A stretch of 19,243 nucleotides of DNA from Chloromonas sp. AAM2 (GCA_004335635.1 QAXH01002564.1:177-19419), one strand, 5' to 3'. Shown: positions 1 through 10,266, counted from the stretch's first letter. Program-made: numbers and translations. The notes: generated from the letters alone by a model not told the origin.

Positions 1-93
1 AACTACAGTGGTGACTCACTCAATGTCAGCACACAGTATCAACACAATTCGCCACTTCCAGTCACAGACACGCCTCACCACACGAACGTGACA

Positions 94-116
94 AATTGTC
101 CCAGAACTGGCAAACT
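94..116 (+). repeat. Dispersed 23-bp element, copy 1
   Basis: The core contains TGTCCCAGAACTGGCA, with an internal dyad CCAG-AA-CTGG and outer TTG...CAA. It recurs without change at 10286-10308 and, inverted, at 16791-16813. This copy runs directly into a tract of 13 T (116-128). No flanking similarity longer than a few bases is visible at this copy. Confidence 0.9.
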
Positions 117-462
117 TTTTTTTTTTTTATGGCTTGCGAGGTTTGTCCCTTACCACGTTGGCAAATGGTCAGTGCAACTAAACATTCAGTCAGATGAAAG
201 AGGGCGCTGGCATGAAGCAAGGCCATGATGTGGCTGTATTCATTTCTTCGCAAGACACAACCAATCAATGCAACTGTCCCAGAGTTGCCTCTAACACTTC
301 AAGGTATGCAGACGACACCTTGCATGTCGGTGGGTTTGGTTGGCTGCAGAGCAGACAGTTGCTGTCCTTCCAAGTGTTCGCCATTCACACATTGTGTGTG
401 GCCAGTCAGTGGCTATTGTGCAAAACTAGCGCCTCCCGTTGCATCGTGGGCGCACCGTCTTC

Positions 463-498
463 TCTTTCTTCGGACGGAGTTCTTTCTTCGGACGGAGT
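463..498 (+). repeat. 18-bp perfect tandem duplication
   Basis: Two identical copies of TCTTTCTTCGGACGGAGT lie head to tail (463-480 and 481-498) in the intergenic region beyond the end of the Cwc2-like gene. No function is apparent. Confidence 0.9.
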
Positions 499-532
499 GA
501 AGGCATGCTGAGTACCTGTGCCAGCTGTGGGA

Positions 533-537
533 TTACA
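533..537 (-). promoter_or_regulatory. Probable poly(A) signal TGTAA of the Cwc2-like gene
   Basis: TTACA on the plus strand reads TGTAA on the minus strand, about 36 nt past the stop codon at 573-575. TGTAA is the canonical chlorophyte polyadenylation signal, so the 3' UTR would be only about 50-60 nt. Assignment is by position and motif only. Confidence 0.55.
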
Positions 538-572
538 GCAAACTGACTGCTATCAATCAAGACAGAGCAACG

Positions 573-3500
573 TCACTCACTATCACTCCCATACGCAGCC
601 AGCAAAGTGAGTCCGTTGTCAACCTCAGTTCCATCCTTGTCCTTCATCATAACATCAGCCTGGCACCCCTGGGCAGTACTAGCATGAACATCAGAGGTCG
701 TTGCCTGGTCGGATTCTGGTGCTTCAAGATGATCTGCAGCGGCCTGGTCTATGCCATCACCCATGGCCGTGTCATCGGCAGCTCTATTGCCTACTACTTC
801 ACCCTGCAGTTGTGGCTGTCCCTGAGTGTCCCAACTACACACCAAGTGGGCATGCTCCCCATGGGCCCAGCCTGCAGGATGCCAAGTGCCCCCATGCGCC
901 TGCCAGAACTGTCCTTCCCACCAGACACAGGAGCCGTCGGGTGGCATGGCCCAAGTCTGCTCATTGCCCTGATCAGCATTCGCTGCAGCAGGGCCAGTGG
1001 AAGCAGCAGCAGTGTCACCACTTACACCCTGCTTAGTATGTGTGCCATACCCTGTGTGTGGACCATCACCTGTGGGAGCGCTGGGAGTGCCATATCCTGT
1101 GAGATTGCCATAACCTGTGGGCGCTCCGTAACCTGTTGATGCATTGCAACTTGTAGGTGGACCACCTGTGTGTGTCACATAGCCAAGAGCCATGGCGTGC
1201 TTCCCATCATGATTCTGCCCATCATCAGCCAAGCTTGACACTCTTGGCTGCCCATTGCTCCCAGCCGTCCCTTGCTGTGGTTCATCATCACTATGTTGCA
1301 GGCTCGCAGTTGTTTCATCCTGCAGGCTCCCATCCTCGGCTCGAGCCATGGGTGGCTGCTGGAAGTCTGGCCCCGCCTCCCCGCGCTGGTACTGCTTGTC
1401 AGTGCATGGGTAACTGTGGGCAAGGGTCAGGAAGCAAGGCAAGCACACAGTAGGAGCGAGGTGGAAGTGCCACAGGCAAGCACCGGAGAACACAGCCATA
1501 ACAGGCATGCCAACCGAGGCACGCAGCCATAACAGGCATGCCAACCGAGGCACGCAGCCATAACAGGCATGCCAACCGGTGGGGCCAAGGCACACAGCCG
1601 TAACTGGTAGGAAGCCTACACATAGCCTAAAGTCTCTGCTCATACATGTCACACACGTCACGTGCGACACGTGCTTGTACCTCGGCCCTTGCTCTGCCTT
1701 CTGGCCTGCCTGTGACTTATGGACAAATCGTTCACCAGTCTTGCTTCTCTCTAGTTTACTGACTACCTGTTTTATTGACTACCTGCCATACCTGTGCGGT
1801 TACTATCACGGTGTGTCAGAACCCCCTTCACATGCATGCTGGACAGGCTTGGCACCCTCCCGGCTTGTGACTCACTCTCCCACTCGGCGCAGTTTGATGG
1901 CTGAGGCCCTGTTGAGCGCCCGCACGTGCTCAGCCCGCTGCTCCTCGCTCATGTGCTCCCAGGCATCGTGCAAATCCTGCAGGAATGGACATGACCCCAT
2001 GATGGTTTGCATTCAGGGCCTTGGCTGCTGTCTGCGCCTAGTGTATCGCAAGCGATCTCCAGCTGTAAACTGAGCCATGACGTAAGCCCAGTTTGGGAGA
2101 CCCTTAAACAGGCACTGCCTGTAATACTAGTGACTTTCCAAAGCAAGCGCGAGTGCAAGCGCATGCATTGCGTTGTGTTGTGGTAGCAACCAATCAACAG
2201 GGAATTGGACTACAATCATGCCGTAAACGAAGGCGTGCACACATGAATGCGCTCGGCCATCAGAGAGTGAAAGGCGTCAAGACCAAACTTCAGTCTCCTG
2301 GACATCATGCAACTCGTCAGGCAATCTTTTCAACACGATGAGGCTTGCTAGATGAGGCTGATGAGTGCATCAGGCGGCTCCCCCTGCCCAGTGACGCTGT
2401 ACCAACTGTATCCGCACCTCCTCATGTGCCTCTGGTGGCGGGTGTATGGGTCGGCTTGTGTTCCGTGCAGCGCCCGCCCGGCTCCACCTCACCATCAGCA
2501 CTTCCGACTGCATGCAGTCACAGCACGTGACTTGAAGGCCGTCTTCCAGTCAACCAAACAACGCACCAATGTAACGTCCAGGGTGCTATTCAGGTCGAGC
2601 AAACAGTCACAAGAATTCCAAACAGGAGAGTGACCTGGGCTGGCGCAGGACGATGTGAAGGTCATGTCATGTGGCACATGGAGTGTGTGCTCGGGAGAGC
2701 ACAACACCCTTACTGCATACATGAGTGTCAATGGCACACGGCATGTTTATGGCATGCCGTCTGGCTATGCACCTGTGTTGAACCCAGCAGCTTCTGTCCA
2801 TCCATTGCCTCTTTGGCGAACTCAGCGCTACATCGCCATGAATACCTGGCATAAAACACAACAAGCAGCCAAACACGAGGGTGTATGACATCTGGTTTGT
2901 CAGAAACAGAGTGTGCTTTACAAAGACATGCGTGTACAACTTGCAGTACATCTGGTTTGGTGATTACTGACCACGTGTGGCATGCCAATCACATGACATG
3001 TGTGCCACTTGAGAGGCTTACATTACTTGCCCGTCCCTAGAGGTAGGCACTGCTCCCCTGTTGCCTGGCCAAGTACCCACAGTTACCCCTGTGCAAGCTA
3101 GGGTTGCAGCGAGACAGCCCCACGTGACTCACGTGACAAAGGCAATGGTGAGGTGGTGTCGAATGTTGATTGCCTCCACAGGGCCCCATGCGCTGAAGTT
3201 GGTTTGCAGCAGGTGCCGGATGTGGGGTAGGGTGAGGCTGCCAGCGCCCTGCGACAGAGTACAACTCATCAAACCAACAGAGAAAGCCATGAAAGGGCGA
3301 CGAAAGAATGGCATGCATTGCAAGGATGCAGACATGTCGGACGCATCAAGGAGTCGAACGCGTATGGTACAAGCCACACTGCATATATGAATCATGGGCG
3401 GTAAGAGACTTGCATGTCCTTTTGGACGTCTCAGGCAGGTAATTTCCTCAGCACATTCCACAAGGCAGTGCGCTGAGAGGAGCACGCCGGACACTGAAAA

Positions 3501-4633
3501 GTTGCTGATTCCACTGTCAACATGTGGCAGGGCTTAGCGGGTGTGAGTTCTGGCAAGAGCTCACCTGATAGTTGACATACAGGGTGCGCTGGTCAGAGCT
3601 GGCAGCCAGGGTCCAAGTGCTGCGCCGCACGGCATCCTGCATGTGTGGGTGAGACGTGCAGGCCAAATGCCAAGTCGAATCAAGAGGCCCCATCCTGTGA
3701 TTAGCCCTGAGCCCAGCCTTGCAGCATGCTGCTCATACTCCTCAAACCCATATGCCAAAGCACACCCAACCCCATGTGGTACAACAAGTCTGACAATACT
3801 ACCCAGCTGAGGCAAGCTGATGTCCAGCAGCCCAAGACCAAAAATGCTCCCGTGCATGACACCGGCAGGAAGGCAGCTCACTTCCTGCACTGGCTGCCTT
3901 GAGTGTACCTGTTGGCGCCCAAAGATGTCAATGCCAGGGTGCATTATCAGCACCTGCTCATCCGCCTCTACAGGCAGTCGGTGCAGGGAACGGCACAACT
4001 TGCCCTGTGGGCAGCACCCCCTGCAGCCAGGGCACACCCTCTTGGTTAGTTCCCGGGGGTTCAGTGCGGTGAGCCATGTGCAACAGGGCAGCAACATTTG
4101 GCTAACCTGATGTGGGCTCTGGCTGCCATGCATGTTGATTGCCTCGTTTGCTGCAAACAACCGTCAGCTGTCAAGGGGCTCAGCTCTCACCTGGCGAAAG
4201 CTAAGCAGATGGTGGTCGCTGACTCCAAAGACCCTTGGGTGCCACCTGTGTCTGTCTGAACATTGCACCTGCAATCGGGGGTGTTGCCATTTCCGATCTG
4301 CGTGCTGGCCATTGGGCTGCATGGACCTGCTCATGTTGGCTGGGAAAGGCAGGCGCTGTCATGCTCTGTACCATGTATGCCGTTGGTCCAAGCCAGATGT
4401 TCGGGAGATGCTCCAGTTCCAGTCACCCACAACGGTATAGGTTACACTCAGCTCATGTCTTGCTTGCCTCTCTGATGAATACAATTTTTCATCGGCCATG
4501 CCACGCACCTGTGCTCACTGAGTGTACGCTGCGCCCTGGGCCTGATGGTATGCGGTGGGACGTTGAGGCCAGGTGGCACAGTGATGCCAGCCCCCGGGAA
4601 AGGAATCTTGTGTGGCCTTTGCTCGCTCATCAT
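573..4633 (-). CDS. CWC2: Cwc2-type pre-mRNA splicing factor (Torus/CCCH zinc finger plus RRM), 9 exons, 540 aa
   Basis: Exons on the minus strand: 4633-4509, 4268-4191, 4020-3909, 3636-3565, 3248-3133, 2845-2773, 2507-2403, 1976-1876, 1413-573. All introns are GT-AG and all phases close. Cwc2 is an NTC-related spliceosome protein that contacts U6 and pre-mRNA at the active site. The CX7CX5CX3H finger is CLAFARGCCPQGKLCRSLH (about residues 63-81), followed by HRLPVEADE and DIFGR (about 99-103), both typical of the Torus domain. An RRM follows: RTLYV (about 122-126), INIRHHLTIAFVTY, AEFAKEAMDGQKL, then EVLMVRW (about 194-200). The C-terminal 280 residues look disordered, with TGYG repeats, an aromatic patch (VWWEGQFW...WHPAGW) and a YGSDSE end. 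The start is the first of two ATGs, with an in-frame TAG upstream. The usual Cwc2 N-terminal segment (YNIWYNKW-like) was not found, so a further 5' exon is possible. The related RBM22/Ecm2 family is less likely because its N-terminal zinc ribbons are missing. Confidence 0.88.
1492..1593. repeat. 31-bp minisatellite in the last intron of the Cwc2-like gene
   Basis: Two full units (1492-1522, 1523-1553) and a third, partly diverged unit (from 1554) of a 31-bp sequence containing CATAACAGGCATGCCAACC. It lies in the intron at 1414-1875. It keeps a minus-strand frame open into the intron, which makes a false extension of the last exon. Confidence 0.9.
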
Positions 4634-5144
4634 GATGGATTCAAAGATTTGCTGCAGCTGCAGCTATATATGCATGCAATCAATCACCCATGTGCATGCC
4701 TCGTGGATGCATCAGACATCAGTAGAAAGCAGCCAAGGAAAGAAGTGTGTCTCTGACCAATCAAAGGGCAGAGGTTACGCACACCAGATGGAGGCAATAA
4801 ATGGAGCGAATGAGGGAATAATAGGAAAAAGGGCGCCATTTTCCTAGGACCACGTGACATTCATGGCATGGCGGTTGTCAGGCGCAGTTCACGGCACAGC
4901 ATGTGTAATGCGCCAATCGAGAAGAACAGCCCACTTTCCATTAGCGCCTATGCGTCCCAACCTCTGCGTCTATACCCACGAACTTACGGTCGCGCTCAAT
5001 GTGGGCCATGTCAACTCATGCCAAACAGGCCATACAGATATAGAGCACGAATAATACCTCATCGCTGCAAAGCGGCGGAGGGGAAGCTTGCGCTGGCACC
5101 GTTTGTCTGGCCAACAAGTTGAGTTTAACCTCAACCTCGGAGCC
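4634..5144. promoter_or_regulatory. Divergent promoter region between the Cwc2-like and bZIP genes
   Basis: About 0.5 kb separates the two start codons. Visible motifs are a G-box CACGTG at 4851-4856, a CCAAT at 4757-4761, and a TATATAT at 4665-4671 about 32 nt before the Cwc2-like ATG. That TATA is unusually close for a normal 5' UTR, so it may be coincidental or may mark an alternative start. Open frames in the region (for example minus 4860-4684) resemble nothing known. Confidence 0.5.
4851..4856. promoter_or_regulatory. G-box CACGTG in the shared promoter
   Basis: A palindromic CACGTG in the context ACCACGTGAC, 289 nt upstream of the bZIP start codon. CACGTG is the classical target of the GBF-type bZIP proteins encoded next door, so auto- or co-regulation is plausible, though inferred only. 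Confidence 0.5.
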
Positions 5145-7875
5145 ATGGAGCCGTGGAGCCATCTGCCCAGCGCACCGCCTGCACCACCGGCATTTCCGAG
5201 CAACTATCCGTATGGCTTCAACTACTTATACAACGTAAGTGGCCGCGGATATAGGCTGTGCTCAGCTGGCTTTGCCAGGTGGCCGTCTGACGTGCCCCAA
5301 CTCAGTGGTCATTTGAGGCAGAGTCTCAAAATGATCCAAATCCAGCGCCCTTATTACGCCTGCGCTGTCATTTCGTCGCAGCCTTTGGTCGGTTTGCCGA
5401 TGCCCTTTCCGGGCGGAATGCCTCCTTTCGGCACGTATCCGATCCACCCTGGACTAGGCGCCATGCTGCACATGCCACCGGCGAACCCACCACAAGAAGA
5501 TGAAGACAAGGGCAAGAGCTCTTCCCCAAAGAGGCATGCTAGTGGTAACAAGACTGAGATGGACACAGCTGATGCGGATGATGTGGCAGGCAGATACGCA
5601 CGGGGCAGTGCCACAGGGGGCCTGATGCAACCTGGAGGTTCCATACCATCCAGCGCTGCGAACCTGGCAGAGGTGAGCCCTTGATATGTTAATCCACGTA
5701 CTGGCCTTGGGGATGTTGGCAGACATGGTCTGGTGTCCACACCTGTGGATTCCATCAAAGCAAAGGGTGTGATTAAACCTGTCTAGTGGACTGTGTGGCA
5801 GTCCTGTCTGTTCAGCAGTTTGTCGTCTTGCTGTTCGTTTCAGATTCTTCCTTCCACCAACAGCCTGATGTCCTTCTCCAACGGCCCCCTTCACGCCATG
5901 CGCAGCCTGCACAGCTCAGTCACTGCACTCCCCATGCTGGATGCACTCGCACAAGGGGCCTCTCTGGAGTTCCTTCAGGGAATGACATCCAGCATGTCAG
6001 CAGCCATGCTCCAAGGGGGCTCGCCTCAGCATGCTGCTCACGTAGATGCCCATTTGTGTGGCAACGGTGCACAAGAACCCAACAACACCTCTTATCCACC
6101 ACCACCTGCGCCTGGCGACCCTCCCGGCCTGATTCGCCCTAAAAGCAGTAACATGCTGAATGGGCAGGGCAGCGCTGGCCCTCTCTCCCCCCACCTGCCG
6201 ATTGCCCCACTGACAGCGGCCGTTCCCGAGCCCTCGCAAGGCGCACGACATACTTCCCGCGGGCCTAGCAGGCCTGCAGAGCTGCCCAGTGGTGCCAACG
6301 GCGCTGGTTCTGACCACCTAGCCAACAACACCATGGCGCAGTTACAGGCCTTCCTGAACCAATCGCAGGCGGTGATGGCACCGCGTCCGCCACAGGTGAA
6401 GGGTGACGGGAGCGGGTCAGGTGGGAGGAAGGCGCAAGGGTCGGCAGCTGGGGGCAGCGGCAGGCAGATGGGCGCACCGGAGGCGCCTGGGCTACGCACA
6501 GCCTCAAGCACCTCAGGGGGGCGGCGGGGCGGCGGCTTGGGCTCAAGCCGTTCCGCCTCACAGCCGCAGCTGCAGCTGTCTGGCTCAGGTACTCCGCTGG
6601 ACACCATGCGCAGCGGCAGGGGCGGCATGGGGTCCGCAGGAGGTGCGGCTGGCAGGGGCATGTCGCGGATTTCCTCGCTGCAGGCTCTCGTGGAGGTGGC
6701 GGCAGCCGCAGCGGAGGATGATGGGCCCGCAGCCGCTAACGGGAGCATGCCGGGCACGGAGAGCGCTGACCCAGACGACATGGACGATAGGCTGCCTGGG
6801 GTGAGTGCATGTCCTGATGGCAAGACCAGCCTGGTCTCTCATGGAAAGCAGTTATGGAAAGCAAGCACCGTCACATGGCCTAAATTCAACTTTTAACTTT
6901 CAATCTCTTTCATCTTTTAAATGTCGATCAGTGGAAGTGGCTGACACTTGTGCAACTGAGGTACGCAGGGCGGCTTGTCATAAATTATGTTGCCGGGTAA
7001 TGGGCAATAGGGGCAGGCAACATTTGATGAGACACATCCCATTGACTCTTTTGTGTTCATTTCATGCAGGACGAAGGCGAGGTCAAGCGCCTCAAACGCA
7101 AGCAGTCGAATCGCGAGTCTGCGCGCAGATCCCGTCTTAAGAAGCAGGTATGTGGCTGGATCAAGAAGCCGCTCGCACACACATACACATCCTTTCAGGC
7201 CTCAACAGCCGCTCGCTCGCACGCACACAGCCTTTGGGGCTGGTGAGTCCCGTCCATCGTCGTGCTGCAGCACACTGTCCCTTTGTCGTCTGGCTGACTG
7301 GTGACCCCCATGCTCCAGCACACTGTCTTGGCCGCCTTGCGTGCTTATGTCCCTTGGCCGCCTTGTGTGCTTTGCAGGCCGAGGCCGATGCGTTGAACCG
7401 GGCGACATCAGAGCTTCAGGCCGAGAACACAGCGCTCAGGGCCGCACTCACTGCCAGCCAAGGGCTGATGAACAAACTGGTCCAGGAGAAGGCAGGACTC
7501 ATAGATCAGGTAAGAAGCAAGCCAGCGTTGTCGGTCTTTCAGAGCGGGCCCGCAGGGAGTGCCGCGCCTTGACAATCACAAGTGCAAATCACCACATGTT
7601 CATCTGTGCCTGTCTGTTTGGAGTCGCTGTGTAACCTCGCATGCGCCGATGCTCAAGTGCCGGATGCTGGAATTGCCACAGCCATTTGTGTTCACTTGGC
7701 AGTTTGGCTTCAAACTAATCGCTGGAAATTGTGGCGCAATTGCAAGTTGTACATGTGCTGCGCTGTGCCCACGCAGGTTCGCAGCCTAGGGCATGAAGTG
7801 TCCTGCGAGCTGGACTGGGCGGTGCCGGTCATACACATGCCGCCCTTCTGCAAGTCCTCTGGCGCAGGCCATTGA
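5145..7875 (+). CDS. bZIP transcription factor, plant G-box-binding-factor type, 6 exons, 548 aa
   Basis: Exons: 5145-5234, 5382-5672, 5844-6800, 7070-7147, 7378-7509, 7777-7875, all phase 0 with GT-AG introns. It is a nuclear DNA-binding dimer expected to recognise ACGT cores such as the G-box. The N-terminus is rich in Pro, Tyr and Gly (NYPYGFNYLYN, MPFPGGMPPFGTYP), as in the proline-rich activation region of plant group G bZIPs. A long low-complexity Gly/Ser/Ala/Gln section follows (about 128-446). The basic region KRKQSNRESARRSRLKKQ (about 455-472) has the N-x7-R signature, N460 to R468. Leucines at 478, 485, 492, 506 and 513, with Ser at 499, form the zipper. The start is the first ATG in frame, in a good GCCATGG context. 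SRISSLQ at about 401-407 contains an RxxS site of the kind SnRK2 kinases favour. The last exon (VRSLGHEVSCELDW...) is the least certain. Confidence 0.9.
6932..6960 (+). other. Candidate 29-nt cassette (poison) exon in bZIP intron 3
   Basis: A strong pyrimidine tract (about 6895-6920) leads to ATCAG at 6927-6931, and a GAG|GTACGC donor follows at 6961. The enclosed 29 nt are not a multiple of three. If included after exon 3, the basic region would be read out of frame and a TGA would be met early in exon 5, removing the bZIP domain. No transcript evidence is available. Confidence 0.3.
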
Positions 7876-9138
7876 CATGCCAGATGAGTGGCCCGTCTTC
7901 TCAGGCCTGACTGAGTTGCAACTGCGACTTACTTGAAGCTCTAGCCCGTCTGATGGCGGAAGATGAAGGGCCTGTGTCAGCGCCCAAGCTGCCACTGCAG
8001 AGATGCAGCAACTGTTGCTGGCTTAATGAATTCATGAGCCGGCTACGCGCTGAGGTCTTTGTACATGGCTTTCTGCACGTGTAGACCTAGGTGCACATGA
8101 GCACGTGCATGGGCCATGCGTTCAGTTGACCCATTCTATGTCAAGGGATGTGGGACCATGCGCTCTATGCCCGTCATCTGTATCCCAAAGCTGTGTGAAA
8201 TGTCAAGTGGCTTGCTCATGGATCGATTGTGTGTACTTTCTCGTCGGCTACTCACCCGTGTTTACTCTCCGACCTCAGTGCATCTGCCGGGCTGCTTCCA
8301 CCGCAACACATGTACTGTACAAAGCTGCCCGCACTGTCTGTTGCCTGAAGTCTCCGCCATGCTATGCATAACATCAGTGAACCCTTGTACAGGTGTGACA
8401 TTTCTGCTTTGGGGGGAGAGGATGGTTGCCATTAGTGCCAATGACGCCATTCGCACAACCGGTCAGGTTGTGCCTTGTATAGTCTGACGCTGTTTTCAAC
8501 TTTGAGTGACGTTGAAGTTGGCCTGATCCTGTGCCCACAGTTTTGTGTGCAGCGTGTGTACCGGGTGCATGTTTTGTGTGGTGCAAACAGGGTTGACATG
8601 TCTGGACGTTTGTATTCAACTTTTTTGTCTGGTCAAGTATCTGCCTGACCAGGGCCAGCATGTGGCATGCCTGGACATGAGTTATTGAGCATGGCGACTG
8701 TGTGCTTGGCCCGCTTGGTTGCCGTGCTGGGTCTCTTGCACATGGCCGGTTGCTGCAGGTGTCAGCATGTCCAACTGGGGCCATGCCATAAAGCGGCTGT
8801 GCGGGCCTGGTACAGTACTGAGTGGGGCCATCTTCTGTTGCTTGTGGAATCACAAGGGCATCTTCAAACGAGAGGATCACAACCGATAGCGGCTGGTTGG
8901 CGGGTTGAGAGCAACAACATGCAGAGATTTGTCTAGCTTTGCCTGGCACATTTGATTCTTTTCTGCTTTGAGCTATGAGCCAGGAAGGTGGTTGTTTTAT
9001 TTGTCAGCTGTTGCGCGTCTGGGTCTGCTTTTCCTGCAGCGCCACAGGTTGATTTGCAAACGGCCTATAATTATGATGATGTGTTTGTTTGAGCTTAAAC
9101 AGGCATTTCTGCCTAAGCACAGGGTGCACTTGTTTTCT
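7876..9138. other. bZIP 3' flank and probable 3' UTR
   Basis: The plus strand is rich in TG and T, as expected for an algal 3' UTR. No TGTAA was seen on the plus strand before the convergent minus-strand gene ending at 9147, so the exact transcript end is unknown. The long open minus frame at 8949-8374 is discounted because its composition (Thr, His, Cys, Gln rich) mirrors antisense of TG-rich DNA. G-box cores occur at 8076-8081 and 8102-8107. Confidence 0.45.
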
Positions 9139-9146
9139 TTACAACT

Positions 9147-9819
9147 TTAAGGCTGTACGTTACATGAAGACATGAAGAAGCCTTGCTCCTTAACAATTTC
9201 TGCCACTTTCGTGGCCTGAAACACACACGCAATGCATTGCCTAGCATGCTGTGAACTTCTCAACGCCTCCAAGAGAATTGCATACATCATTACATGTTTC
9301 ATAATTGCGTTGCCAGCAATCTCCCTGCCAAATGACACTCGGCTTTATGCTTGGAAAAACACAGGATAAGGCAGGGCTGCGGGTACTAGGGCCAAGGAGT
9401 GTGATCATCGACTCACAAGAGCGAGCGTGTCACTGTTGCGCAGAAGAGAACTGCATGGCCTTCAAATCATGGGCAGCCTTGATGGCTTCTTGTATGTATT
9501 GCGCGGATAGGCAGGCGCACATTGTTATCATTGTGGCGTTCATCGATAGCTCGGTTGTGCTGATGGGTCTGTCCAAAGCTGTGCTCCTATCTCGTGTGTG
9601 CAGAGGGCGCCGTCATTCAAACCAGAGTGTGCTTCAGATGTACGTGCTTTCGGATTGTTTCATTGCGGTTATTTCACTGCACTTGGCAAGCAGGGCGCAC
9701 GTTGACATACGTTCCATCCTTGTTGTCATTCTTATCGTTAGATCGCATGACAGTTGTTCAATTGTCGTTAAGCCCTTGCTAGCTGTGTGGACTGACACGG
9801 CTGACGTCTGAGCTGCCAT
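9147..9819 (-). CDS. Possible small gene of unknown function, 3 exons, about 143 aa
   Basis: Model on the minus strand: 9819-9711, 9578-9434, 9324-9147, with introns of 132 and 109 bp, GT-AG borders and phases 1 and 2 that close. The product begins MAAQTSAVSVHTASKGLTT. It has a helical-looking centre (SAQYIQEAIKAAHDLKAMQF, then AIMKHVMMYAILLEALRSS) and ends KVAEIVKEQGFFMSSCNVQP. I do not recognise the family. Support: the coding-like hydrophilic/helical pattern, the plus-strand frame 9305-9811 being its antisense shadow, a TATATGG-like box (about 9902-9909) some 85 nt upstream, and TGTAA on the minus strand at 9143-9139 just past the stop. Weak points: the acceptor at 9579-9580 has a poor pyrimidine tract, and the signal sits unusually near the stop. 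Confidence 0.4.
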
Positions 9820-9829
9820 TGGAGAGGGT

Positions 9830-9869
9830 CGTCAGAGTGTAACAGTGTCGTCAGAGTGCCGTCAGAGTG
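9830..9869 (-). promoter_or_regulatory. Three near-tandem TGACG elements upstream of the small minus gene
   Basis: The decamer CGTCAGAGTG occurs at 9830-9839, 9849-9858 and 9860-9869. On the minus strand it reads CACTCTGACG, placed 11-50 nt upstream of the proposed start codon at 9819. TGACG is the core of as-1/CRE-type sites bound by TGA/CREB-class bZIP proteins. The function is inferred. Confidence 0.45.
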
Positions 9870-10266
9870 AGAGTAATGCTTGTGACCTGTCAAATCCGTG
9901 GCCATATATCAACACCGTCTCTCTCTGCTCGTCCTCTTCTCCATTGTGAGGAACAGCTTGCCATGTCATCCCTGAACAAAACACCAAGGCTGTGGACTTG
10001 TAATGATCACTGCATCAGCCAAGGCCCCCCGTGCTGTTATCATGTGGGTCAAGCCCGCAGAGTCATACTGTCAGCGCTTGCGTGCGCCTGCTTACTCGAG
10101 AGCAGGTCGATTTGAGATTGGGACGACTGTCGAGCAGGGAGCACTGACTTGCACGAGCAAAGAGAAGATACCAGGTCAATTCCACTTACTAAACAATCAC
10201 ACTGGTAAGCAGGCCGCAGCAGGCACTACAAGCATCACATCCCAGGTGACAATACAACAGATGACC
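9870..10266. other. Intergenic stretch with an unresolved plus-strand frame
   Basis: A plus frame from an ATG at 10003 stays open through MITASAKAPRAVIMW to a good donor-like G|GTAAGC at about 10204-10210. An in-frame TGA lies upstream and I found no partner exon. The ORF then runs into the dispersed element. It might be a first exon or chance; there is no homology. Confidence 0.2.

Larger units (their letters stand above)
1..572. other. Intergenic left flank; no gene supported
   Basis: No reading frame here has recognisable protein similarity or convincing splice sites. The longest open frame (about 105 codons, plus strand, 194-511) has an unremarkable composition. The stretch holds one copy of the dispersed 23-bp element (94-116) followed by 13 T, an 18-bp tandem duplication (463-498), and the probable poly(A) signal of the minus-strand gene that ends at 573. 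Confidence 0.5.

Noticed and set aside
194..511. 105-codon plus frame near the left edge
   Set aside because: No similarity, no splice signals, and it includes the 18-bp tandem duplication.
684..1139. 151-codon plus-strand frame
   Set aside because: Lies antisense to the last exon of the Cwc2-like gene, whose reading is supported by splice phase and upstream domains.
1414..1670. Extension of the last Cwc2 exon upstream to an ATG at 1670
   Set aside because: The extra frame comes from the 31-bp intronic minisatellite. The acceptor at 1414-1415 joins in phase to exon 8.
4021..4160. Open frame running into the Torus exon (reading VCPGCRGCC)
   Set aside because: This is intron sequence. Splicing 4191 to 4020 restores CLAFARGCC, the conserved zinc-finger start.
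8374..8949. 191-codon open frame on the minus strand
   Set aside because: Composition (Thr, His, Cys, Gln) matches antisense of TG-rich 3' UTR; no domain, no convincing splice sites.
9305..9811. 168-codon open frame on the plus strand
   Set aside because: It begins at a non-ATG codon and mirrors the better-supported minus-strand exons, so it is most likely their antisense shadow.
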